Below are positions 8,523-16,800 of a DNA stretch of 64,000 nucleotides, piece by piece; positions within the stretch are counted from its first letter, which is position 1; each line of letters opens with the position of its first letter. Position numbers and translations under genes: made by a program. Source of the stretch: Flavicella sediminum (lineage in GTDB: Bacteria; Bacteroidota; Bacteroidia; Flavobacteriales; Flavobacteriaceae); the NCBI RefSeq assembly GCF_006381105.1, contig NZ_VDET01000007.1, forward strand, positions 62,001 through 126,000, read 5' to 3'. The notes under the pieces were generated by a model, which saw nothing but the letters and a program-made list of their open reading frames with translations, searched no databases and had not been told where the DNA came from.

Positions 8523-9056
8523 ATGGAAACCTTAATCAAACCAAAAGTAGCATTTCATTCCTTAGAGTTGTATCCGCAACTAGCCTTGTTGTTCAATAAC
8601 TTTCAAATTTTTAAGCAAGAAGCCCTCAATTGTTACAGTGAACATTTAACCAAATTTGATGAAATTGACGAAGAAGCAGCACTGAAAGTTATTCCGTTAA
8701 GACCCGAAGAATCTGATTGGGAGCGTATTCCGAATGAGTTCATTGTAAAATCTAGAAACTTAGCACCTCAAACGGTTCATTTAGTAGAACCACTAGAAAA
8801 TGTAAAAGCTTTTGCTTTTTCTTCTTTAAAAGCAGGTGCCCGAATAACATCTTATAAAGGCGAAAAACCTTATGTAATGGCCATGTTTTGTTTGCAAGCT
8901 GACAAAGGGGTGTATTTGAAAAATGAAAATAAAAAACAAGAAATTATAGAAGGCGAATTGTTGATCTTTGACGCAACAATGGAACATAAAGTCGTAAATA
9001 ATAGCGACAAAGATCGCATTGTATTGTTGCTTTTATTAGACAATGCCTTGACTTAA
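8523..9056 (+). CDS. Aspartyl/asparaginyl beta-hydroxylase-like protein with degenerate iron site
   Basis: 177 residues, cytoplasmic. The C-terminal 90 residues follow the Asp/Asn beta-hydroxylase (cupin-like) pattern: FSSLKAGARITSYKG corresponds to the family's F-S-x-L-x-P-G-x-x-I-x-P-H-x-G, then GELLIFDATMEHKVVNNS corresponds to the FDDSFEHEVWN motif, then DRIVLLLLLD. The second iron histidine is kept in MEHK, but the first (PHxG) is replaced by Ser-Tyr in SYKG, and the later RxHL histidine is also absent. A 2-oxoglutarate oxygenase activity is therefore doubtful; a ligand-binding or regulatory role is possible. The N-terminal 80 residues are not recognised. It is monocistronic and divergent from clpB. 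Confidence 0.6.
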   Translation: METLIKPKVAFHSLELYPQLALLFNNFQIFKQEALNCYSEHLTKFDEIDEEAALKVIPLRPEESDWERIPNEFIVKSRNLAPQTVHLVEPLENVKAFAFSSLKAGARITSYKGEKPYVMAMFCLQADKGVYLKNENKKQEIIEGELLIFDATMEHKVVNNSDKDRIVLLLLLDNALT

Positions 9057-9154
9057 ATAGTATTTTGTAAGTTGTGATTTCTGAATTTTTTTTAAAACAG
9101 AAATAGTTGTAGAACAACCTTGTATAATTTTTTAAGACTCTTGAAAGTAAATAC

Positions 9155-9162
9155 TACCTTTG
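9155..9162 (+). promoter_or_regulatory. -7 box TACCTTTG before the ytxJ-like gene
   Basis: TACCTTTG followed by GCCG matches TAnnTTTG. It is 32 bases before the ATG at 9195. A TTG at 9141-9143 is closer than the usual -33 spacing. Confidence 0.5.
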
Positions 9163-9194
9163 CCGTCTATTTGAAAAAATAAGAAGAAAACGAT

Positions 9195-9581
9195 ATGGGT
9201 ATATTAGATAAAGTATTTGGAAAAAAAGAGGCTAAGGAAAAACAAGCAAAAATTGATTGGATTCCTTTAACATCTATTGAGCAATTAAATTCAATTATAG
9301 AAAAATCTGAAAAAACAGCACTTTTATTTAAGCATAGTACACGTTGCGGAATTAGTGCTAGTGTATTAAGAAAGTTTGAAACCAAAAATGAAGGCTTGAG
9401 AGAACAATTAGATTTTTATTATCTAGATTTGTTAAATCATCGTGATATTTCTGCAGCGATGGCAGAGAAATTCAACGTAGTGCATCAATCTCCACAAGCA
9501 ATAGTGGTAAAAAATGGAACTGCAGTCGCAAATGAATCGCACTATGATATTATTGGTATCGACTTAGAAAACTACAGTTAA
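9195..9581 (+). CDS. Bacillithiol-system redox protein YtxJ family
   Basis: 128 residues, cytoplasmic, thioredoxin-like fold. The family signature LLFKHSTRCGIS places a single redox Cys at residue 51, a monothiol arrangement. It continues with DLLNHRDISAAMAEKFNVVHQSPQAIVVKNG, in which the cis-Pro region SPQ is clear. YtxJ-family proteins are linked to bacillithiol, acting as bacilliredoxin-like proteins that reduce bacillithiolated targets. Its presence suggests that this organism uses bacillithiol as a low-molecular-weight thiol. The gene stands alone with its own -7 box and a downstream terminator. Confidence 0.85.
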   Translation: MGILDKVFGKKEAKEKQAKIDWIPLTSIEQLNSIIEKSEKTALLFKHSTRCGISASVLRKFETKNEGLREQLDFYYLDLLNHRDISAAMAEKFNVVHQSPQAIVVKNGTAVANESHYDIIGIDLENYS

Positions 9582-9603
9582 AAAAACTACAATTTCCTTA
9601 TGT

Positions 9604-9639
9604 AAACTAGAAATTTCTTCAAATGTAAATTTCTAGTTT
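9604..9639 (+). terminator. Rho-independent terminator after the ytxJ-like gene
   Basis: AAACTAGAAATTT (9604-9616) pairs with AAATTTCTAGTTT (9627-9639), 13 bp perfect, followed by a T-run. Confidence 0.85.
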
Positions 9640-9748
9640 TTTTATTTTACAAATAGAGATTCGTAGCTGTGTTTTACAAATTAGCCAATTTGTTCATATC
9701 CTGTTCATTTTTATTGAAAGAAAGCTATAGAAAACAAAAGAGAATTTG

Positions 9749-9756
9749 TAATTTTG
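9749..9756 (+). promoter_or_regulatory. -7 box TAATTTTG before glyA
   Basis: TAATTTTG matches TAnnTTTG, followed by CGC, 33 bases before the glyA ATG at 9790. Confidence 0.5.
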
Positions 9757-9789
9757 CGCTTTATTTTAACAAACTGTAAATCTTAAAAG

Positions 9790-11064
9790 ATGCAACGTGA
9801 TCAAATCATCTTCGACTTAATACAAGACGAAAAAGAAAGACAATTAGAAGGATTAGAATTAATCGCTTCTGAAAACTTTGTAAGTGAGCAAGTTATGGAA
9901 GCGCAAGGTTCTGTACTAACAAATAAATATGCTGAAGGATATCCAGGTAAACGTTACTATGGTGGTTGTGAAGTTGTAGATGTTGTTGAACAAATTGCTA
10001 TTGATAGAGCGAAAGAATTATTTGGTGCTGCGTATGTAAACGTACAGCCACACTCTGGTTCACAAGCCAATGCAGCTGTTTATTTAGCTGTTTTAGTACC
10101 AGGTGATAAAATTTTAGGATTTGACTTATCTCATGGTGGTCACTTAACACATGGTTCTCCTGTAAATTTTTCTGGAAAAACATATAAAACTTCTTTTTAT
10201 GGAGTTGAGCAGGAAACAGGTCGTTTGAACTATGACAACATTCAAAAAATAGCTTTAGAAGAAAAGCCAAAATTAATCATTGCAGGTGCTTCTTCGTATT
10301 CGAGAGATATCGATTTTGCTCGTTTTAGAGAAATTGCGGATAGTGTTGGAGCTTACCTATTGGCTGATATTTCTCATCCAGCAGGTATGATTGCAAAAGG
10401 ATTATTAAACGATCCATTGCCTCACTGTCATTTCGTAACCACTACTACTCATAAAACTTTAAGAGGTCCTAGAGGAGGAATGATTATGATGGGACAAGAT
10501 TTTGACAATAAAATGGGAATTACTTTGAAAAATGGTAATTTACGTAAAATGTCAGGTTTGTTAAACGCTGCTGTATTCCCTGGAATGCAAGGTGGACCTT
10601 TAGAGCATGTAATTGCTGCTAAAGCCATTGCTTTTGGTGAAGCTTTGACAGATAAATTTTTACATTATCAAGTACAAGTTAAAGAAAATGCTGCTGCTTT
10701 GGCTGCTGCTTTTGTTGCCAAAGGATACAATATCATTTCTGGTGGTACAGACAATCACTGTATGTTAATTGATTTGCGTAACAAAAATTTATCAGGTAAA
10801 GATGCAGAGCAAGCCTTAGTAAAAGCGGATATTACTGTAAACAAAAACATGGTTCCTTTTGATGATAAATCTCCATTTGTAACTTCTGGTATTCGTATTG
10901 GAGCTGCTGCAATTACGACTAGAGGATTGAAAGCAAATGAAATGGCAACGGTTGTTGATTTGATTGATGAAGTAATTACAAACTTTGAAGATGCGGCTGT
11001 TTTAGAAGCTGTTGCTGAAAAAGTTAATGAATTAATGGGAGGCAGACCTTTGTTCAACGCATAA
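9790..11064 (+). CDS. glyA: Serine hydroxymethyltransferase
   Basis: 424 residues, normal length. It converts serine and tetrahydrofolate to glycine and methylenetetrahydrofolate in the cytoplasm. The start motif [11 protein letters not shown], the [15 protein letters not shown] segment, and the PLP-lysine loop [15 protein letters not shown] are all present. It is a single-gene unit with a TAATTTTG -7 box and a strong terminator at 11088-11117. The glycine-cleavage T-protein gene, which shares its one-carbon pathway, is 35 kb away in this window. Confidence 0.98.
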   Translation: MQRDQIIFDLIQDEKERQLEGLELIASENFVSEQVMEAQGSVLTNKYAEGYPGKRYYGGCEVVDVVEQIAIDRAKELFGAAYVNVQPHSGSQANAAVYLAVLVPGDKILGFDLSHGGHLTHGSPVNFSGKTYKTSFYGVEQETGRLNYDNIQKIALEEKPKLIIAGASSYSRDIDFARFREIADSVGAYLLADISHPAGMIAKGLLNDPLPHCHFVTTTTHKTLRGPRGGMIMMGQDFDNKMGITLKNGNLRKMSGLLNAAVFPGMQGGPLEHVIAAKAIAFGEALTDKFLHYQVQVKENAAALAAAFVAKGYNIISGGTDNHCMLIDLRNKNLSGKDAEQALVKADITVNKNMVPFDDKSPFVTSGIRIGAAAITTRGLKANEMATVVDLIDEVITNFEDAAVLEAVAEKVNELMGGRPLFNA

Positions 11065-11087
11065 CAATTATAATGCAAATAGTATAT

Positions 11088-11117
11088 AAAGCTTCTCAAT
11101 TAAAATTGAGAAGCTTT
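11088..11117 (+). terminator. Rho-independent terminator of glyA
   Basis: AAAGCTTCTCAATT (11088-11101) and AATTGAGAAGCTTT (11104-11117) form a 14-bp stem followed by a T-run. Confidence 0.9.
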
Positions 11118-11151
11118 TTTTTATCTTGTACTAAATTAAAAAAAATATACT

Positions 11152-11678
11152 ATGAAAAAGTTATTATTGGCTGTATTCATTACAGCATTCAGTTTGTTAA
11201 GTGCTACTGCGCAAGAAAGTATTGGTTTTACAGCGGGTTACTCCTCATTAAATACCAGTTATGGTCTATCTTTCGGAAGCGAATCAGATTCACCAACTAA
11301 ATCTGGATTTTTTATTGGTTTTTTTAAAGAGTTTGAATTGTCTGAAAAATATGATCTAAAAACGGAGCTGTCGTTAGGAATGTACAATAAAGATGGAGAG
11401 AAGACAAATGTATTGCTGCTTCCTGTTTTACTCAAGTACAACGTAACAAATGGTTTAGCATTACTATTTGGACCTCAATTAGATTATGTTTTGGATACCC
11501 AAAATAATGATACATTAAATAAATAAGGAGTTGGTGTTGGTTTAGGCCTTGAAATCAATTTATCAAAGCAAAATATGCTTTGGGAGTTTCTGAAAGAATA
11601 GAAGACGATAATTTCGGAACGATAGAAGCAGATGGAAGATTAGATTATTTAACTATTGGATTGGGCTATAGATTTTAA
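11152..11678 (+). pseudogene. Broken outer-membrane beta-barrel (porin-family) gene
   Basis: The 5' part encodes 124 residues with a clean signal peptide (MKKLLLAVFITAFSLL...ATAQ) and beta-strand pairs typical of small outer-membrane barrels. It stops at TAA 11524-11526. Reading on in the same frame gives GVGVGLGLEINLSK, the expected next strand. The rest of the barrel continues in another frame to TAA 11676-11678 and ends LDYLTIGLGYRF, with the terminal Phe usual for outer-membrane proteins. So there are two lesions: an in-frame stop and a frameshift around 11565-11575. The intact protein would have had about 175 residues. A terminator follows at 11696. Two independent lesions argue for a true pseudogene rather than a single sequencing error. 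Confidence 0.8.
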
Positions 11679-11695
11679 TACCCAGCATAAAAATT

Positions 11696-11731
11696 AAAAA
11701 TCCCTTTTCCTTCATTGGAAAAGGGATTTTT
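11696..11731 (+). terminator. Rho-independent terminator after the barrel pseudogene
   Basis: AAAAATCCCTTTTCC (11696-11710) pairs with GGAAAAGGGATTTTT (11717-11731), a 15-bp stem with T-run. It insulates the cassette-2 promoter that starts 10 bases later. Confidence 0.9.
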
Positions 11732-11740
11732 TTGTTTTAA

Positions 11741-11770
11741 GGTAGGGTGTTTTTGGTTTTGACTGTTTTA
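11741..11770 (+). promoter_or_regulatory. Bipartite promoter-like element, copy 2 (GGTAGGGT-N14-CTGTTTTA)
   Basis: GGTAGGGT (11741-11748) and CTGTTTTA (11763-11770), spacing 14. The boxes are identical to copy 1. Only 29 bases lie between the second box and the ATG at 11800, which fits a -10 element with a short leader. Confidence 0.68.
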
Positions 11771-11799
11771 GTAGTACAATCACTAAAACAATTTAAATT

Positions 11800-12579
11800 A
11801 TGAAACAGTATATCACTATTAGCATGTCCTTATTGACATTTTTATTTTTCTCATGTACAAGTTCTGACTCCATCATGGAAGATGCTGAGGATGAAGATGA
11901 AACCACTGAATCTGTTACTGAATTACATGCGGCTTTTGCTGAATTTGATACCACTGAAACAGATATTTATTTATCTGCTAATGGTACAACTGTGACTATA
12001 GAAGCGTCAGGACTTCCAAATCATAAAACAGGCTATTGGGGTGAAGGACACACACTTTATTACGAAGAAGACTCTTCATTTGACCCAACACCAACAACGC
12101 TTAACGAAAATGGAAACTACGATCAGGTAATTACTGTAGACGCGGTTCCTTCAAAGGCATCAAACACTACTTCAACAAGTTTAGGTTCTATTGGTGTTGC
12201 TATATCTGGAGCAGCCATTTATAACGATCAAGAAGGTTCTGGTTCTTTAGATGGTGCTGCCGTTAGTTTGGATTGGACCGGAGCACATATTGGTCCTGAT
12301 GTATACCATTACCACTTAGAGCCTCATGCCATGTCTAATGATGATAAAAATCTTATAGGAATTTTAAAAGATGGATTTTTTATCTATGGTAGAAAATGTG
12401 ATTCTACAAATACTTACCCAACAAATTTAGATAGTTCTGGTGGTCATACGTCAACAACGCAACATTCTGATGGAGAAGAAGAATACCACTACCATGTAAT
12501 TAATGAAATTTATAGCACAAGTTCATTAGGGGATGTTGGTTATATTTTGTTTGCGGGACCGTTTCAAGGAAGTCTTTAA
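11800..12579 (+). CDS. YHYH-domain lipoprotein, cassette 2
   Basis: 259 residues, paralogue of the protein at 678-1511. Lipobox-like Cys19 (LFFSCT), then an acidic linker of Glu/Asp to about residue 40 suggesting surface export. The order of conserved blocks matches cassette 1: SGLPNHKTGYW, LGSIGVAISGAAIYN, YHYH at 169-172, LKDGFFIYGRK, and a second YHYH at 229-232. An extra His-rich stretch (GGHTSTTQHSDG) precedes the second motif. Function unknown; the histidine clusters could bind a metal. It is first in a unit with the MORN and SCO genes (gaps 11 and 22 bases) and lies under the GGTAGGGT-type promoter. Confidence 0.88.
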   Translation: MKQYITISMSLLTFLFFSCTSSDSIMEDAEDEDETTESVTELHAAFAEFDTTETDIYLSANGTTVTIEASGLPNHKTGYWGEGHTLYYEEDSSFDPTPTTLNENGNYDQVITVDAVPSKASNTTSTSLGSIGVAISGAAIYNDQEGSGSLDGAAVSLDWTGAHIGPDVYHYHLEPHAMSNDDKNLIGILKDGFFIYGRKCDSTNTYPTNLDSSGGHTSTTQHSDGEEEYHYHVINEIYSTSSLGDVGYILFAGPFQGSL

Positions 12580-12590
12580 TTTTTTTTATC

Positions 12591-13172
12591 ATGAAATATT
12601 CCTTCATTTGCCTACTAAGTCTCTTTTTATTTTTTGGCTGTCAATCAGAAAAAAGCAAGTCACAAAAACAAGTGGTTCTAACATTTTTCAACATTCCAAA
12701 TGATAGTATTGTAAAAGCTAAATTGGTGCTTCACGCAAATGAAGGAAAATGGTATTTCAACAACAAACCTTTTAGTGGCTTTGCTATAAGACATTTTAAT
12801 ACTAAGAAATTGGCTGAATGCATAGGTTTTTACAAAGGAAGAAAAGAAGGGGAGGCCAAACAATGGTATGCGAATGCACAACTTAAAAAGCAGTGCTTTT
12901 ACAAACAAAACACATTGGTAAATACCTATAAAACATATTGGCCAAATGGACTTTTAGCTTATGAAGTAAATTATACGATTAATGGAAAGAAAGAAGGTAT
13001 AGAAAAATTCTATTGGCGAAGTGGCTCTATTTCTAAAGCAAGAACATTGCGCGCTGGTCAAGAACATGGTTTGCAACAAGCTTGGTTAAAAAACGGAAAG
13101 CTGTATGTAAATTATGAAGCCAAAAATGGAAGAATATTTGGCATGAGAAGAGCCAATTCTTGTTATGCTTAG
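12591..13172 (+). CDS. MORN-like repeat lipoprotein, cassette 2
   Basis: 193 residues with a lipoprotein signal ending at Cys17 (FFGCQS). MORN/YwqK-type repeats follow: GRKEGEAKQWYANAQ, NTYKTYWPNGLLAYEV, GKKEGIEKFYWRSG, GQEHGLQQAWLKNGKLYVNY. The pattern and the final GRIFGM match the cassette-1 protein's GERFGL, so the two are clear paralogues. It sits between the YHYH and SCO genes. A scaffold or adaptor role between the lipoprotein and the SCO protein is only a guess. Confidence 0.78.
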   Translation: MKYSFICLLSLFLFFGCQSEKSKSQKQVVLTFFNIPNDSIVKAKLVLHANEGKWYFNNKPFSGFAIRHFNTKKLAECIGFYKGRKEGEAKQWYANAQLKKQCFYKQNTLVNTYKTYWPNGLLAYEVNYTINGKKEGIEKFYWRSGSISKARTLRAGQEHGLQQAWLKNGKLYVNYEAKNGRIFGMRRANSCYA

Positions 13173-13194
13173 GAAGATGAAATAGTTATTAGAT

Positions 13195-13854
13195 ATGATA
13201 AAGATGAAAAATAATAGTTGGATTTTGATCCTGTTAATTTTTGTTGCTTGTAAAAATGACAAGCAATATACGGGCAGTAGAGTGGCCAATTTACCTTATT
13301 ATAGAGATGCGTCCTTTACGCCATTTTGGTTGGTTCCAGGTAGTGAAGAAGAGAAAAATTTTCATAAAATCCCCGCCTTTAATTTGATAAATCAGCTGGG
13401 AGATAGTATTAATCATAAAACGTTTGAAGGTAAAATTTATATCACCGATTTTTTCTTTACCAGTTGTCCAGGAATTTGTCCGGCTATGACAAAAAATATG
13501 GCGAAAATTCAAGAGAAGTTTAAAGAAGATGCTTCTGTTTTATTACTATCACATTCTGTTACACCTGCAAAAGATTCAGTTCCTGTTTTATTAGATTATG
13601 CCAATAACAAAGGGGTTATTCCTAATAAATGGCATTTGGTAACAAGCACAAGAAAACAAATTTATGAGCTAGGAAGAAAGCATTATTTTGTAGAAAACGA
13701 TTTGGGTGAAAAAAAATCGGATGAGGATTTTTTACACACGGAGAATTTCTTACTTATTGATAAAAACAAACATATAAGAGGAATTTACAATGGTTTGAAT
13801 AGAACGTCTATTGCACAATTAATAACCGATATTGAAACCTTAAAATTGGAATAA
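13195..13854 (+). CDS. SCO1/SenC-family copper chaperone or thiol reductase, cassette 2
   Basis: 219 residues from ATG 13195; an ATG at 13204 is an equally possible start. Lipobox-like Cys19 (IFVACK). The copper site is complete: Cys91-x3-Cys95 (CPGIC) and His181 in FLHTENFLLID. It shares long blocks with the cassette-1 SCO protein, including TDFFFTSC, LLLSHSVTP and RGIYNGL. Unlike copy 1 it keeps the Pro-containing CPGICP motif typical of SCO proteins, whereas copy 1 reads CTGICR. It closes cassette 2 and faces the T9SS adhesin gene tail-to-tail 16 bases away. Confidence 0.9.
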   Translation: MIKMKNNSWILILLIFVACKNDKQYTGSRVANLPYYRDASFTPFWLVPGSEEEKNFHKIPAFNLINQLGDSINHKTFEGKIYITDFFFTSCPGICPAMTKNMAKIQEKFKEDASVLLLSHSVTPAKDSVPVLLDYANNKGVIPNKWHLVTSTRKQIYELGRKHYFVENDLGEKKSDEDFLHTENFLLIDKNKHIRGIYNGLNRTSIAQLITDIETLKLE

Positions 13855-13870
13855 TTTCACACAATTTATT

Positions 13871-16800
13871 TTATCGTAGCAAGCTAAAATTCCCATAACG
13901 ATGACGTACTTGCCCTTGCTTGTCAATTAATTTTGCCACAAACCAATAATCTGTAGCTAAGCAAGGAAGTCCTTTAGAAGTACCATCCCAACCCATACCT
14001 AAAGGGTCTATTTCAGCTAAGAGTCTTCCCATTTTATCATAAATGGCCACCAGCGTATTCGGGTAAAATTGTGATGTAATTCCTTGAATTCTCCAATAAT
14101 CATTGGATCCATCACCATTAGGTGTAAAGAACTTAGGAAAACCTATAATAGAAAAATCATAGTCGACCAACCCACAGTTATTTTTATCATTCACATACAC
14201 TTTGTAAACTCCAGCATCTAAATAATCAAATAAAGCTTCGTTTTGAAAAGCACCTATTTCATTATTTTCTTTTTGCAAGGCATACTCATAATCTCCAATA
14301 CCCAAGCCGGCTCTTATAATTTCTAAAGAATTATTTTCTGAATCATCAATAATTTTTAAATCCTTTTTTGTCAGACTAGCAATATTAGAAGCCTTAATAT
14401 TCATTTCCATAGGAAAAGATTCACAGCCATTCAAAGATGTTGCGATGACAGTATACTTACCTTCTTTTACAATTTCTGCCGTTGGTTGGGTACTAACGAC
14501 TTCCCCTAAATTATTTGTCCAAATATAGCTGTGCGTATTTTCACTAGGATTTTTTATGCTTACTCTTTTAGGAAGTAAGTTTAAACATACAATTTCATCG
14601 GTTTCTAATTCGAAAATGGGTTTCGGGAAAACAACAAAATCGATGCTAGTAGCTGCCACGCAATTGCCATTTAAGGTATTTGTAACCTGTGCTCGAATAC
14701 GTGTTGTATTTGTAGAAAAAGGATTTGGTAGGGGACTAGGAAGCGGATTTCCGTTTGTATCGAAATAGCTTATTTCCATATCCGTTTGTCCGTTTAAAAT
14801 TTGGGCATCTATAGTAGAGGTATCAAAAAGAAAAATACCATCATGATCGTCGTCACACATTTCCAAAGGAGCCACGTTATTAGCAACCGATTTTTTATCT
14901 ACCAAAAACTGAAGGTAGGTTTCGTCAGTACAAGCGCCATCAGGATCTTTTGAATCCTTTAAAGAAATAACCACTTTTACAAATTGACTAGTTGTAACAA
15001 ACGGATTGGGCAACGGACTAGGTAATTCTGTTCCATTTTGACCAAAATATTGAACCACCATTCCGGTCTGCCCTTTTAATAAATCATTTTCTAAAGTACT
15101 GGTATCAAAAGGAAACCTTCCATCAAAATCGTCATCACATTGTCGTTCAAAACCTACAGGATGTGCTATTGGCATCGGTTCTGTAAATAATGAAATATGT
15201 TTTCCAAAACCCAAACAATCATTGTCTCTTTTGCTATCAACACGTACATAAATATCTTGCTGATTAGGATAACCTATATTTCTATAGTTTGCAGCATTTT
15301 CTATCGCATTTACTTCTTTTAAAGCATCTTCATTATTACGGTAAAATTGAACAATCAATTCTTGTCCTAAAGGAAACAAAGCTTTTATTTCTTCTTTTAC
15401 ACTTTCAAAATTAAAAGCAGTAATTCCATCGGTATTTGGATTAGCGGCATCCAAATAATCATCACATTCATAAAAATTTCTTTTAAAATTTGCAGGAATT
15501 GCCGTCGTTGAAACTACCAAACTAATTTCAGAAATTCGATAACAAGAATTTTCCGTAGTGACTCTAGCCCAAACAGTATCCGTACTTACCGTTGCATTTC
15601 TATAACTCGTTGGATTGATTATTAGTTCTGCTGCATTGTTTGCTTCAGCTCCTGCCAAGGTTTCAAAATAGCTAATCGTCACATTTGTAGGTTCCGTACT
15701 TATTTTCGAGTCGACCTCTGTTAAATTAAAATCACTAAAACCATCTATATCATCGTCACATTGTTTTAAAACAACGTTTTCTTCAATTATCGGCAATGCA
15801 AAAACTTCCAAATCGAGTAAGACAACTGTAGAACATTTTGTGTTAAATTTATTTGTTATGCTCACATGAATTGTTTGCTGTAATTGGGTGTTTACAAATG
15901 TTTTTGGATTGGTTATTTTGTTGAGTAAACTAGAATCTGTATAATATTCAAATAGAAAAGTATCTTTAGATTGACCGTTTAAGAAATAATTTTCCGTAGA
16001 GCTCAAATCAAACATGATCCTACCATCCTCATCGGAGCCAAAGGAACTATTGTCACAACTACTTAGACTCCCATTTTCAGCAGGAGGGAGGGACGATTCA
16101 AAAAGTGAAATTGTAAAATCTACTGGAGCAGAAGCACAATTGTCATTTTCTAATTGATAAACTTCAGCATAGATAGACTCTTCGGTATAGCTCCGTTTAT
16201 TTCTGTAATTTTCAGGAGTTAGAATAGATTTTTTAGCATTGTAATCTGCAATTCCAGCATAATATCGAACATTGTATTCTGTAGGATTTAAACCGTTTAA
16301 AATAGCGTTGTTTTGTGTACTTAAATCGAATAAATAAAATCCATCGTTGTCCGTTTCACAAAGAACCAAATCCTCTGGTTTTGTAGCCATTGCTAAATCA
16401 TAAATTTCTACAGTGTTTCTTATGGTTTTTGTATCTCCGCTTTCCGTAAAAGTTGCGGATACTTCATAAGAACCAGGGTTGGTAAAAATATGAACCGGTT
16501 TTTCTAATACAGATGTATTTTCTACTCCCGAATCAGGATCGTCAAAATCCCAAAGGATACTGTCTACCTCGTTTGCTAAATAAAAATTAGTGGGTTGTCC
16601 TAAACAAACATGTTCAAAATTAATGGTGGTGGTAAAATAAGTTTGGATAAATGGAGGCAATCCGTACAAGGCTCTTTTTCCGCCTAAAAACACAGCATCT
16701 TCCGTATATTGTGCAGCTGCAGCTAATTCATCTGGTTTTTCAATGGCATCTAAAAAAGATTTTCCAAAAACAGATACATAAATTTTCTTATCTGTCGCCA

